DNA of 64,000 bases. Origin: Oenanthe sinensis. Taxonomy: Eukaryota; Streptophyta; Magnoliopsida; Apiales; Apiaceae. The notes below the pieces were generated by a model. That model did not search any database and had not been told where the DNA came from. It worked only from the letters and a program-made list of their open reading frames with translations. The stretch lies in contig CM053802.1 of the NCBI GenBank assembly GCA_028671895.1, positions 39,346,201 to 39,410,200 of the forward strand. Reading direction: 5' to 3'. Positions 46,081 to 58,980 of this stretch are shown here, in pieces. A program made the position numbers and the translations under genes. Each line of letters starts with the position of its first letter. Within the stretch, counting starts at the first letter, position 1.

Positions 46081-48500
46081 AATATCTACAAGTTATTATA
46101 CTTAGGACAATCTCAAAAGAAATGATACCTGGTGTCCATGCGCTTGTTCCATACGTGGTGTGGAGAGATCAACAGAGTTGTTGGAGTTGAAGAAGTTTCC
46201 TTGTCCAAAAGATCAGAGCATCACATTCACTAGCTGCATTAAATTTCGTCTTTACTGCAGCTATGTGTGTTGAATGCTTCCTCTTATTTCAACAAGAAAT
46301 CAACCTCTTCCATAAAATTGACAGCTTCTAGGAATGACTTCCCTGTCTTTCTTACAACCAGCATTATCTATATCTATATAGCCAATTAGGTTAAACCTAG
46401 TATCTTTAGGGTACCTGATTCTCAGAATTGGTGATCCTCTAAGATATCTAACAATTCATAACTTATCTATAAGATAAGATTCTCTAGTATCCACTTGGAA
46501 ACTTGTACATAGGCATATCGAGAATAAAATATATGGTCTTTATGCACTTGAATAAGTAATGAGCTGATCATACCTCTATAACTTGTCACTTTAGTTCATA
46601 TACTTGATTTACCCTGATTAAGCTTAGTGGTTTGTTGGCAAGAAGTCTTGGTAGGTCTAGAATCTTCTAAATTACGCATCTTCAAAAGATCCTTGACTTA
46701 CTTTAATTGCCATCATTCTTTCGAATTACTTGTAATCCAAAAAGAATTGAAACTCTTCCAACATGTTCATCTTGTACCTACTCTGCATTTACTTAGCAAA
46801 ATATCTCTTGCACAAGTTTTGTTAGTAGACCCACATATAATACAATCACGGTATACTTGCACATATATGACATTGTGTGTGCCCTATATTCTAGATATAT
46901 ATATGCGTATAACGACTCTGTCAAAATCATTTTCAAGTAATAAACTAGTTAGAGTGGCATACCATGTCCTTGACGATGCTTGAATTCTTACCTCTGTCAT
47001 AGAGAGCTTGTGAAGAGAATGATATAAAAATTCCAATGATCTGCATCTTCAAAGTCCAGGAAATACTGTACATCAACTTTAACTTCTAACTCACCATTTA
47101 GGAGTGCCCTTGTTCACATTCATCTGATAGATCTTCATGTTTGAATGTGTAATAGGTGATATGAATATCATGTTATTAGGTCCTCATCTTGTTAGGCCCT
47201 AAAAGGATAAAGTCTCGTCACTGGTGCTTGCTATTAGATCTTGAAAGTCCCGAAGATTATGTTTCCATCATCATCATCGATACCTTCTACTTGATAGTAA
47301 ATTGTAGAAACGAGTTTGGCTTTGTCCCTCATAACAGCGCCAATAATTATCTAGTTTCTGTGAACCCTTACTGTACCAATTTCAGCTTCGTCTTGTGGTC
47401 TGGGTTCCATCTTCAATAGATTCTGCCTTCGAACTGATTGAGATCATCTTGCATTGCAATCACTCAATCTGGATCAATCAGTACTTGTTCAGTATTCTTT
47501 TGGATTCCAGATGTTATGTCCCAAAAAATATATGTTCATTTTGATTAGCACTTCTAGCCTTTACTCAATAATCCAGTTTACTAAGAACTAGACTCTAGGA
47601 ATGACTTTGACTACAAACCTTTTGTCTTGGTAGATATGTTCTTAATGTATTCCTTTGATCTTCATTGTGTTGAGTACGACTAGTAGATCCTTCTTTTATT
47701 TGTTCCCCCTGAGTTGCTGCTAGGATGTGTTGAGGATCCTTCACCTTTTTCAGTGGATTCTGTTAAAGTTCACGAGTTGTGTAGTTTCACTACCATTTCC
47801 ACTAATAGGATCTGTATCATCATCATTATCATTATTTCCTTCTGCAACCACAGTTTCATCATCATTATCTGAATTTGACTCCGACGAAATGTCAAACTTC
47901 AAAGATTTAGAATTGTCTTTCATTTGAATGCTTGGGAGCTTGGTGTAGTAAGTCGACACATTCAGACTTTTAATCACCTTATAGTTTTACATCATTAATG
48001 AGTAGCCGAGGAAAATTGTTCCTTGAGTCTAAACTTCTGTCAAGATACTCATATAAACCTTCAGTAAATATCAATTTCCTCCAAACACTTGAAAGAGCTT
48101 CAGTGTTTGCTTCTGGTTAGCCATTAACTCATATGATGTCTTTTCACGATCTTGTTGATTAAAGTAGCATGCTGTGTTAATTGCTTCAGCTTAAAGTACC
48201 TTTATCAGTGCAGACTTCATTTAGAACTTCATTTGCGAAATTCAGTTCCACTATCTGACTTCAAAGTTCTCACAGCTTACTTTGCTTCGAACTTGATCTA
48301 CCTGATTTGATCAATCACCATGTGTGATATTTTGTCTGTTGAATGCACGAACATCACCAACTTGTAATTAGGGTTGTCATCAACCACCACTAAGCATATT
48401 TCTTCCATACCATAATTTGCTTCAGTGTAATGTTTTTATTGACTTCCCTATATGACATGCTTCAAAATGTCCTTCTAGATATAATTTCAAATGAAACAGT
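46080..48500 (-). pseudogene. Element G pol remnants: integrase, RT and RNase H
   Basis: On the minus strand, in order from the right: integrase end (near 48120-48200, D-R-E-K-T-S-Y-E-L); an acidic linker (47750-47977, S-S-E-S-N-S-D-N-D-D-E-T); the RT start (near 47430, A-M-Q-D-D-L-N-Q-F-E); R-D-K-A-K-L-V then Q-V-E-G-I-D-D-D-D-G-N at 47240-47330; Y-Q-M-N-V near 47130; and RNase H (near 46370, Y-P-K-D-T-R-F-N-L-I-G-Y; near 46130, R-M-D-T-R-Y-H-F). These match the usual copia motifs in sequence order, but frames change repeatedly and no catalytic Y-V-D-D is found. Confidence 0.72.
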
Positions 48501-50134
48501 CCTCTCACCAATTTCATCTTTATCGGAGAATCCATTGTCTTTTTGACCAAGTGTGAGAGCTTCTTATGCCATAATTAACTCTTTACTGATGAAGCTTTAA
48601 TGAAAAGTTCAATTCACCTTTGCATACAAAATCCTTGTTAGCTATGAACAAATTTCCTCACTCTCAGTTTGAGTGAGGTTCCAACCTTCTTGCTTGAAAT
48701 AAAACACATTTCATTTTCAATGTTTTTCCAGAAAACCCTTGACAAAGAATTCCCTAGTGCCCTGTAGATAGTGCTTAAGTCCGTTGACAAGAAAGATGCT
48801 TCCAGTGATGACAGTTCCAAAATCATGATAGCCAAATCCCTTGTACATCTTTTGCTGCATCTCCAAAGGTTACCATTGGATAGGCTTTCTCAACCAACTG
48901 TGATAACAGAGATTTAATCTTAATCATATGCCTCGAACAATAAATGTCATGAAGTCACATAACTTTTACCTTTTGTTACATACTCTACAATCACAAATGA
49001 TTAACCCATCTGGACTCAATTTTTAATTGAGTCCAGATGGGTTAGAGATATTATCAGAGGTAACAACAGCTTCAATATGCATAAAACACATGGATAGAAG
49101 AACTAACAAATTAATTACTAATTCTGTCTAATCCATTTCTGTTATTGTCTAACATTTTTAATTATCTCTAATTACCTAAGTCAATTTTAGATTAAGCTTC
49201 GAATCTACAAATGTTACTGACTACTTAGATAATTCTACCATCTTTTATTATTCTATCCCTAACAAGCAATACATGAAATGATATGACATTTAAGTACAAC
49301 TATGTGAGTGCGAGTAAATCATGTGAAAATAAGCACATAAACAATTTTAAGAATATGCAAAATATTTGAATAAAACATTATAAGCAATATCAAATTCAAC
49401 ATATACTTATCAAGTCATTTAAGAGAAAATATAAGATATCTGATCTATGACCTGTTTGTCTATTTAGCAATTTTCACAACATTAACAGAGGTATTAAATC
49501 ACAGAAGATTTAACTCAAGTTCCAACAAATGTTTTAGGGATACACCTAACTGTCTAGAACACCCTATCTAATTCTAGATATTCATTTTACGGCATATAAA
49601 ATCAAGTATGAAATGTACTTATTTAAACTCATGAATCCTAGCATGCAATCTTATTCTTAGCAATCAATTAAGCATTTAAGTCCTAAGATGCTAACATGCT
49701 GACATGAATATAATACATTTCAATACCTAATCATCATACAGTTCAGAATTAGATAAACGTATACTAGTTAGAATGTGTACCGGTTAAGTGCTTAGTGATT
49801 CATCTCTAGTGTTGGTCATTGATGTCAGATATCCATTTGGTTCATCACTGTCACTAATAGAATCAGCCTTGCATTTAACTTCACCAATAAATGCTTTCCC
49901 TTGCTGCGTCCTCACTAATGCCTGAGATTTTTGCTTCAACCCAACACAGTGTTTGTCATCATTTGCTTGTACAGGCTTCTTCAAACTGTGTAGCAAACCC
50001 CTGATCTTGTCTTTCTATTATAAACCATCCCTATTTTGAAACCGCCTCTTGAACTGATCTTGAAAATCTCCTCCATGGAATCTATAGGTAAGGACCTTAG
50101 ATTTAGAATTGGGATTCCGTCTGAATCTGATGTC
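48500..50134 (-). pseudogene. Element G protease and gag remnants
   Basis: Near 48870 the minus strand reads V-E-K-A-Y-P-M-V-T-F-G-D, a block that follows the protease in SIRE elements. At 48638-48835 there is a decayed gag-pre-integrase part. At 49784-49996 the gag piece Q-Q-G-K-A-F-I-G-E-V-K-C matches Q-T-G-K-A-Y-I-A-E-G-K-C in element D. The gag continues to 50134 (S-V-T-S-D-S-D-G-I-P) and, beyond element E, from 61304. Between 49060 and 49770 nothing coding is seen. A perfect hairpin lies at 49002-49044. Confidence 0.7.
49002..49044. repeat. Perfect 20-bp inverted repeat with a 3-nt loop in element G
   Basis: TAACCCATCTGGACTCAATT, then TTT, then AATTGAGTCCAGATGGGTTA. The matching place in element E (58090-58131) has only the right arm and an imperfect left arm. 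Confidence 0.9.
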
Positions 50135-50139
50135 ACTGA

Positions 50140-51450
50140 TTTTGGGTCCCGGAAGTATCGTAGAAGGGGGGTTGAATGCGATACTGACAACAATTTAAAA
50201 TTCTTTTCAGAATTTGCGGAATTAAATTATTGCTAAAGCTGAGGGTTAGAGTATTTGTAGTGTTTGGGAGGCTGACTTACTAGCTTTCTATTTTCACGAT
50301 TAAACATTTAAGATATAGAAAATTAGCAAGTAAGTAAACAAGATTCAAGTTAAATATGTATATTAAAACTTGAAAGGGTGTTACAATATCCGGTAGAATA
50401 AACTTTAATTCCTAGAACAAATTTAACATGAATTGTTCTACTTTAGGAATTAAAATCAAACCAGCACAGAAAGTCTGTGAATATTACAATGCAGACAAAT
50501 TCTGAATTTGAACTGATTTTTTCTACAACGAAAAATGAAGCCCCCGGCCTCATATTTATAGAGGTGGAAAGCCAGCATGACTCTTCCAATATGACTCTTT
50601 TTCTCATCAAATTAAGCCTTGTATGACTCTTCAGAAAGCTGGGCATGACTTATTTCTGTCGGTATGACTTATTGAAGCTCGGTATGACTTATTTAAAGTC
50701 ATATTCGGATTTTATCTAATTAAAATAAATCGGTATGACTTATTTTAAATAAACAAAATAAATCCAGCATGACCTTTTGATCTCAGAAATCTCGGTATGA
50801 CTTATCTTTAACAATCAATCTTGATCCGCATCTCGATCTGCCGTGGATCGACATTTGCCTTGCAATGTTTTACCTTTAATAATCAATCTCGATCCGCATC
50901 TCGATCTGCTGTGGATCGACATTTGCCAAGGCAAATATGCACTCATCGAATGTTGACTTTCTTTAGTGACTAATTGTGGATTAACCTTTATGAGCAAGTT
51001 TCCCTAGCTTCTGTCTTCTGTCATTCTAAAATAATTCTAAATTAATTAATCCTTTAATTAATTTAAGAAATAAATTAATTCTGAGTGAATTAATTTACTA
51101 ATTAAATTAATTAATTAATTTAATTAATTAATAGAGAATTAAATTAAAGGCTTGACTATTGTTGATGTAGATAAGACTCTTCTGTTCTTCAACAATAACC
51201 TTTTTAACCACTTGAACTTTTTGATGACGAATCTTCACTGACATTGTTGACACCCTGTGCACTGGTCTGGTTCACGGATGACTAACTACAATGTTGATTC
51301 TCATTTCTTCTGTAGTGGTCTTTGTGTCTTCTCTTGTCATGGCTTCTTTTGTTCTTCCTCTATATTCAATATTTATTATTTACTTCGCTTTCTTATCTGA
51401 GTTGAGTTGTCATCTACTTATTACAAATAGGACTAGTAATATGACTTTCA
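50140..51450 (-). repeat. 3' LTR of element E
   Basis: 1311 bp, offset by exactly 9848 from its partner at 59988-61298. The TATA box on the minus strand is TATAAATAT at 50552-50560. A direct repeat (50807-50859 and 50875-50927, period 68) and a TATGACTTA array lie in the U3. Confidence 0.93.
50574..50927. repeat. TATGACTTAT motif array and 53-bp direct repeat in the U3 of LTR E
   Basis: Nine or so (G)TATGACT(T/C) motifs occur at 50574-50805, four of them as CGGTATGACTTAT. They are followed by two copies of a 53-bp block containing GATCCGCATCTCGATCTG. The array starts some 15 bp upstream of the TATA box in element sense. The same array is in the 5' LTR at +9848. Confidence 0.8.
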
Positions 51451-51464
51451 ATCTCCCCCTATTT
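51451..51464 (-). other. Polypurine tract of element E
   Basis: The minus strand reads AAATAGGGGGAGAT before the 3' LTR; identical to that of element G. Confidence 0.82.
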
Positions 51465-54400
51465 GTTGTTAAACATTTAACACACAAATTTCTAGAGGAT
51501 AACTCAACTAACAACTAAGAAAATAAAATGACATTTAAGAACTGTAAATAATAAATTGTTTTCTGGATCATATAATACATTTCCAGATTTCAATTATGAA
51601 AGATAAATATAAGATAGATGTTCCTTTAGACTGAACACATTTAACAAAGTTCTATCTTGACTTACCTATCATTACCAGTTTCAGAAGTATCAACTTCACC
51701 TTCTTCTAGAGATCAGGTGTCATTGGTAGATCCTCAGTTGCTGGTTTCTCTGGATCAGATTCTGCATTTCCAGATTTCTTGAGAAACTGAAATGAAAGAT
51801 GTTTGTTCCTCTAGCACTGAACATATTATACAAGTAGTATTATCTTCATTTCTCAGACTCATCACTACTCCCCCTTAGGATGGCAGGGATGAAGTCTTGT
51901 TCTCTTCTTATTACCACTTCTCCTCTATTTCTCCAACTTCTGTCTTCACTTCTCTCCCAAGGTGAATTCATTCTCCCCTTATGTGAATTATCCAACCAAT
52001 TTAATAGAAGTAATAACAAACATGGCATACATACAGCATTAAACCATCGCAGATATAAAAAATGCAAACTATGACATGTTATGCATTTTAGAAAATCCAG
52101 TTAATCCTATATACAAGAATTTTCTAAAATCAAATGGATCCAATCCAAGCATGTTGTTATATACCCCCTTTTCAACAATGGAGTAATCCTCTTCTAATAA
52201 AAGTCTTTGTTAAACAATTGTCCCATTTGGATCTTGTTCAACACTTTTCCCTTTTTGGATCTACTTCTCCCTTTTTGGATCTTGTTCAACAGTTCGAACT
52301 GTTCAACACTTCTCCCCCTTAGTTGAGTAATCCTCTTCAGAATCCTTAATAATAGAAGAAATTTCATCCCCCTTAGTTGAGTAACATTATAAATCTGTAA
52401 CAGATAATTGGGAATGGGATTTGGTAATTGTGCTAGTGTGTGATTTTCTTTTGTGTTTCTGACAAGTGTTTCGCTCATATACTCTCTAAGTGTTTCACTC
52501 ATAGAATATATATTTTCACTCTTTCTCACTTGTGTTTCACTCTTTCCTCACAACACTATTTCTCTCTCTCAGTACGGATGACACAATCGTTTGTACCTGC
52601 AAGAAAGATCACCATAGCCCCTTCAAGAGAGGTCACTGGTGGTGCAATGGGGTTTCGTAAATCCCCGTCCTCAATTGAATCTATAAAAACATTTGACTTT
52701 AAAAACTGAATTGCTTCAGGAATAGATTCAGTGAGTTGCTGATCATCTAAGATGATCTATTCCGTTAGGAATCCAGATATGTTCCATCTGGGGAGGGAGA
52801 CAAGGATCTATAATGTAACAAATGATCCAAGTTTCCTCCTGACGCCTGTGAAGGCATGTTGATTCAGTCAGAATCATCAATCATCCTTCCTTCCTTGATA
52901 TGGAAGTTTAGAATAATTGCTTCCGTCAATTCATCCTTAGTGTGTGACAATCCTTACAGTGCATCTGAATATACATTTATGGTTTGCAGTGCTTGAGAGT
53001 GTCCAGATGAAGTTGACTCTTTACAAATGGCCTTGGCTGACAGGCCGAATTCAATAGACTCATCATGTTAAGATGACGAACCTAGTAACAGTTTTACCAT
53101 TTGCAAATCTATACCCTTTTGAGAGGATATAAATTAGTTAGCAGTTGCCTTGGTTTCAATTTCATATTCTAACTAGAGGCAGGGCTGCTGGAACACTCAT
53201 AGATACTTCTCTTTTCTAGTGCACTAGAGGCACTTACTCTCTCACCCTCTTTAGTTGAAAAACTTTTCTTTTCAGGGGTTTAGTAGATGAAGTTGTATCT
53301 GTTTGAGTGTTTGTGGTTCTATGATCTGTGTTAGAGATTGTAGGTTTTCAATCCTTTGATCTTGTCCTATAGCCACTGAGGGCTCAATATATCAATTGTA
53401 TATATTTTTATATCAATTGATTAAAGAATATATCAAGATCGAGATTACCTGCTTTTACCTCGAGTCGATTGCTCTTGTTCGGCAGAACACAGATATGCTT
53501 TTATTATTAGTGATTTTCAGATAAACAATGTATATATATTATCACTAACAACAAAAATCATAATTAATTGCAATGAAACAATAACAAACTATCAATATAT
53601 GATAATTAATAATAATTTCAAAAAGCAAGTAATTATGCTCCTAATATCTCATCGTATTAAAACTATGAAACTAATAAACATTTAATTGCTTCAATTCATA
53701 ATTTTAATAAGATAAAATATTCTTGCTAAATACTAAATAATCATAGGAATGAAAATTAGCATTTAACTTCATACATTATATCTAATAATTGTTACTCAAG
53801 CATATGACAATTATACTCATAACAATTATCAGTGATATACGTAAGTTCGAGAATGTAGATGTAAAGAAATTCACAAGTTCTTTAAATATTGACATTTAAT
53901 ACTTATGATTCTTAGAACAATTTCTCGTAGACAAAAATAAATTTGAAAAATAACATGAAATAATAAAAAAAACTATAAAGTAAAAATATGCCAATTTTAT
54001 AGGAAAAATAAATATGCCAATCGTTGATACCAATTGTAAAAATCCTGATACCAATTGTTAAAACAAATATATTATTTAAGAGCATGATACGAAATTTTCT
54101 TTAAGATACATGTCCCTTAATAAAACGCGGGAAAGTTGTATCTGAGAAGAAAGTTTCTATCACTTATGAATTTCCTATAATACAAATTTCCCATAATAAA
54201 ATGCGGGAATTTGTACCAAAGAAGAAATTCAATTCTCTTAAGGAAAATATATTTACAGTATGAATGCCAATTAAATAAAACTGTACAAAACTAAAAAATG
54301 TTGCAAGTACCTCTCACTGTGCACGCCTTGCAATGTGTTCCTAGAATTTATCTATTTAGGCTTACCATCAGCGTGAGTGCCGGTGGTGTGCTTGACTCAT

Positions 54401-55700
54401 TACAAAGTGCTCTAGCTGACGAGCGAATTTCAATGGATTCATCCTGTAGAGAGAATGATTCCAGAGACAGTTTTATTGCCTTTTCAGCTCTGCATCCTTT
54501 TGAGAAGATGCAGATGAGCTTACAGTTACCTCAGTTATATACTCATTTTCTTCTCTGGAGGTAGAGCTGTGGGTGCACTTCCGACATCATCCTTATTTGC
54601 TGCATCAAGTGCAGTATCTCCCTTATCAACCTCTAATTTACATGAGTTCCTTATTTCTCCAGGGGTTAATATATGGAAGTGGATGAATTGGTGTTTGGTA
54701 CTATGGCCTGGGTAAGAGATTGATGGGTTTTCAACCACTTGGCCAGTTTCTAAAGCCACTAGGGGCTAACAGGAAAGAACCAATTGAGATAAAAAGATAA
54801 TCATCTTAACATTCCAAAACATATTTTTCATCCCAAAGAGAAGGAAAAATATAATAAGGAATGGTAATAGATTGCATTAAAGCACTTTCAATAAAAGAGT
54901 TTTGTCAGAACTAAAGATTTATCATTTAAAAGCATGATACAAAATTTTCTTTAAGATACATATCCCATAATAAAACGCGGGAATGTTGTATCATAGTAGA
55001 AAGTTTTTATCCTTTATGAATTTCCTATAAGGCAAACTTCCCATTATAAAACACGAGAATTTATACCAAAGAAGAAATTCAACTCTCTTACCAAATTATA
55101 TCTCGTTAGAATGACTCTTTTCCTTTATACCTTAATACTGTACTATTTGAAAATAATTTTGCAAACCATCCTTATCAGATAGAGGACTATGATTTTCCGA
55201 CTCATAAAGCAATTATGATATTCATCATTTTCGTCCACCTGATAATATCCCTAACTAAAAATAGAAAATTTCATTATAATAGGGGTGGATGTATTCTTAG
55301 CAATACAGTATAAGGCCTTCAAAGCAACAACCACTGTTTAGGTACTTTGAATCAATGTGCAACAAACATTGAAACAAGTGTTTGAAAACAAATCATTTTA
55401 CAAATGGTTGATACCTCGAAGTAAAAACAATTTTGGAAATATTTCTATGTATATAAAATATTGAGAATTTTATATACGCATAACTCAGAAAATATTTCCG
55501 TTTTTCAATATTAGTGTTTTTGAAATATGCATTGATTATTTAGATCAGTAATTCTAAATAATGTCACTAATATTAAAAGTGTCACAATTATTTGTAACAA
55601 AACATTTAAAAATATCAGAGAAAAATATCAAAACAATTAAGTAAGATATCATTAACTGATACTCATTAAATATTTATCATACAAACAATTATGCTGCATA
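51465..55700 (-). other. Noncoding 3' region of element E
   Basis: Counterpart of 42016-46080 in G, with no conserved frame. Blocks in common include CTCACTGTGCACGCCTTGCA (54313; CATGCCTTGCA in G at 43390) and TAATAAAACGCGGGAA. A region of short CACTTGTGTTTCACTC-like repeats lies at 52470-52560. Confidence 0.6.
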
Positions 55701-58700
55701 TTATTTTAATTCATTTAAATCATGAGACTGATCTGACATCGAATTGTCTGACATCATAATTTAAATCAATTAAGATAATATTCAAACTTATGCTAGAACA
55801 CCTAATTACCACATATGCATATAACATTATAAACATGATAATTAAAGTAGTAGCACTAAGTACGAGGTTCTGGATTTCAAATAAATTCACAAGTCCTTTA
55901 AATATGGAAAATGTAAAACTTGTGAACTCATTTAAGAATTCCTTACAGATGAGATTTCCAACAAATATGCACATACATAATATCTCAACTTTACTAACCA
56001 ACTTAGACAAAATGAATTTATCAAGCTGTTTAGCAAATATCTGCAAGTTATTCTACTAAGGACTACTCTCGATATAAATGATACCTAGTGTCCATGCGCT
56101 TGTTCCGTGAGTGGTGAAGAGATTATCCAGCAGAGTTGATGGAGTTTGACAGCTTCTGGTAATTACCTCCCTGTCTTTCTTATAACCTGCATTATCTATA
56201 TCTATATAGCCAATTAGGTTAAACCTGGTATCTTTAGGGTACCTGATTCTTAGAATTGGTAATCCCTTAAGATATCTAACAATTCATTTCTTAGCTATAA
56301 GATTAGATTCTCTAGTATCCACATGGAAACTTACACATAGGCATATTGAGAATAAAATATATGGTCAGTAGACCCACATATAATATAATCATGGTATACT
56401 TGCACTAAACATTATGTGTGTGTGCCTTGTATTCTAGAGAGATATGTGTATAACGACTCTAATATAAAATCATTTTCAAGTAATTAGCAGTTAGAGTGTC
56501 ATACCATGTCCTTGACCATTGCTTGATATCTTACCTTCGTCATAGAGAGCTTTGTGAAGAGAATGATATACAAATTCCAGTGGATATGAAACTTCAAAGT
56601 CCAGGATTTATTGTACATCAACATGTTCAGCCCTAATAGTATCAAGTCTCGTCTCTGGTGCTTTAGTTAGATCTTGAAAGTCCCGAAGATTCTGTTTCCA
56701 TCATCGTCGATACCTTCTGTAGCAACCAGTTTGGCTTTGTCCCTCATAACAATGCCAAAAATCATCCAGTCTCTGAAAACCCTTACAGTACCAATTACAA
56801 CTTTGTCTTGTGGCCTGGGTTCCAGATTCAGTAGATTCTGCCTTCGAAATGATTGAGATCATCTTGCATTGCAATCACTCAATCTGGATCAATCAGTGCT
56901 TCTTCAATTTTCTTTAGGATTCCAACTGTTTAACAATTGTTCTTTCCCGAAGAGTAACCATTTACTTTGCATAGCACTTCTAGTCTTTACTCTAGTATCC
57001 GGATAACTAAGAACTAGACTCCAGGAATGACTTTGACTCCAAACCCTTTGTCTCGGCAGATGTGTTCTTAATGTATACCTTTGATCTTTATTGTGTTGAG
57101 TACGACTAGTAGATCCTTCTTTTATTTGCTCCCCCTGAGTTGCTGCTAGGATGTGTTGAAGATCCTTCACCTTGTTGAGTGGATTCTGTTAAAGTCCGTG
57201 AGTTGTGTAGATACACTACCATTTCCACTATTAGGATCTGAATCATCATCATTAACATTGATTCCTTCTGCAACCTCAGTTTCATCATCAATATCTGAAT
57301 ATGACTCTGACAAGATGTCAAGCTTCACAGATTCAGAATAGACTTTTATTTTAATGCTCGGGAGCTTGGTGTAATAGGACGACACATTCAGACTTTCAAT
57401 CACCTTCTGGTTTTACATCACATCTTACTTTGAAAACTTTCGACTTCAATGAGTAGCCGAGGAAAATTGTTCCATGAGCCTTAATTTCAAACTTATCAAG
57501 ATGCTCATATAAATCTTCAATAAATATCAATTTCCTCCAAACACACGAAAGAGCTTCAGTGTTTGCTTCTGGTTGGCCATTGACTCATATGATGTCTTTT
57601 CATAATCTTGTTGAATGAAGAAGCATGATATGTTAATCGCTTCAACTTGAAAGTACTTTGCTTCCAACTTGATCTTCTTGATGTGATCAATCACCATATG
57701 TGATATATTATCTGTTGAATGCATGAACATCACCAATTCACTCTCAGTTGAGTGATCTTCCATCTTTCTTGCTTGAAATCAAACACTTTTCTATTTCAAT
57801 GCTTTTTTAGAAAACCTTTGACAAAGAATTCTCTAGTGCCCTATAGATAGTGCTTAGTGCTTAAGTCCGTCGACAAGAAAGATGCTTCCACTGATGACAG
57901 TTCTTAAATCATGATAGCCATATCCCTTGTACATCCTTTGCTGTCATCTCCAAAGGTTACCATCGGGGAGGCCTTCTCAACCAACTGTAATAGTAGAGCT
58001 TCAATGCTAGTGATATGCCTCGAACAATAAATGTCACGAAATCACATAACTTTTGACTTTTGTTTCATACTCTGCAATCACAAATGATTAAGCTTCTTGG
58101 TACTCAACTTCAATTGAGTCCAGATGGGTTAGAGATATTACTTTCAACAGTGGTAACAACAGTTTCAACCTTAACATGCACAAACTTATCTTTGACTAAT
58201 CACTTCTCATTCACAGCAGCCTTGACAAGGTAGTCTTAAGGCTATGAGATTAGTGATTCCAACCTATCTTAAGGTGGACTAGCAGTCTTTACCCTATTGT
58301 GATTCTTATTGATGTTTTGCCTAAGATTATGCAAGTCCTAAGATATGCATTTTCAGATTTATACGAACAAACATAAAAAATAAGAGCACATGGTAAACAT
58401 TCAGCTTCAATGCATTATAGATAAGAATTATGCAATTCAGGCATGTTATGCATATTAGAAAATTCAGTACTATCTACTTTAACCATTTTACACAAATACG
58501 ACAGGTGTTCAGCAGATTTACAGATATTCAATAATTTTCTAAAAGCACATGGAATAGAAGAACTAACAATTTAATTACTAATTCTGTCTAATCCATTTAT
58601 GTTGTTGTCTAACATTTTAATTATCTCTAATTACCTAAGTCAGTTTTAGATTAAGCCTCGAATCTATAAATTTTACTGACTACTTAGATAATTCTACCAT

Positions 58701-58980
58701 CTTTTATTCTTCTACTTCTAAACAAGCAATACATGAAGTGATTTGACATTTAAGTACAACTATGTGAGTGTGAGCAATTTATATAAAAATACGCACCTGC
58801 TTTTAACTCAACACAGTCTCTGTCATCATTTGTTTGTTCAGGCTTCTTGAATATTGTAGCACAGCCCTGATCTTGTCTTGCTACTTTTAACCTCATATGT
58901 TTCTTCAGTTGTGACCTCTAACGATTCTTAAATCCGTTTTGTATAAGTACAAAAACTAGAATGATCATTAGAGTCAGAAA
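55700..58980 (-). pseudogene. Element E gag-pol remnants
   Basis: From the left: RNase H end (55950-56046, Q-I-F-A-K-Q-L-D-K-F-I-L then S-K-L-V-S), RNase H body (near 56200), RT (56690-56760, R-D-K-A-K-L-V-A-T-E-G-I-D-D-D-G-N), RT start (near 56860, A-M-Q-D-D-L-N-H-F-E), acidic linker (57167-57403), integrase end (57527-57763), protease-proximal block (near 57960, V-T-F-G-D) and gag (58790-58930). The order is that of a SIRE pol. Frames are broken everywhere, and the middle of RT is shorter than in G. Lesions shared with G include the changed F-D-E-T-F region of RT. Confidence 0.72.
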
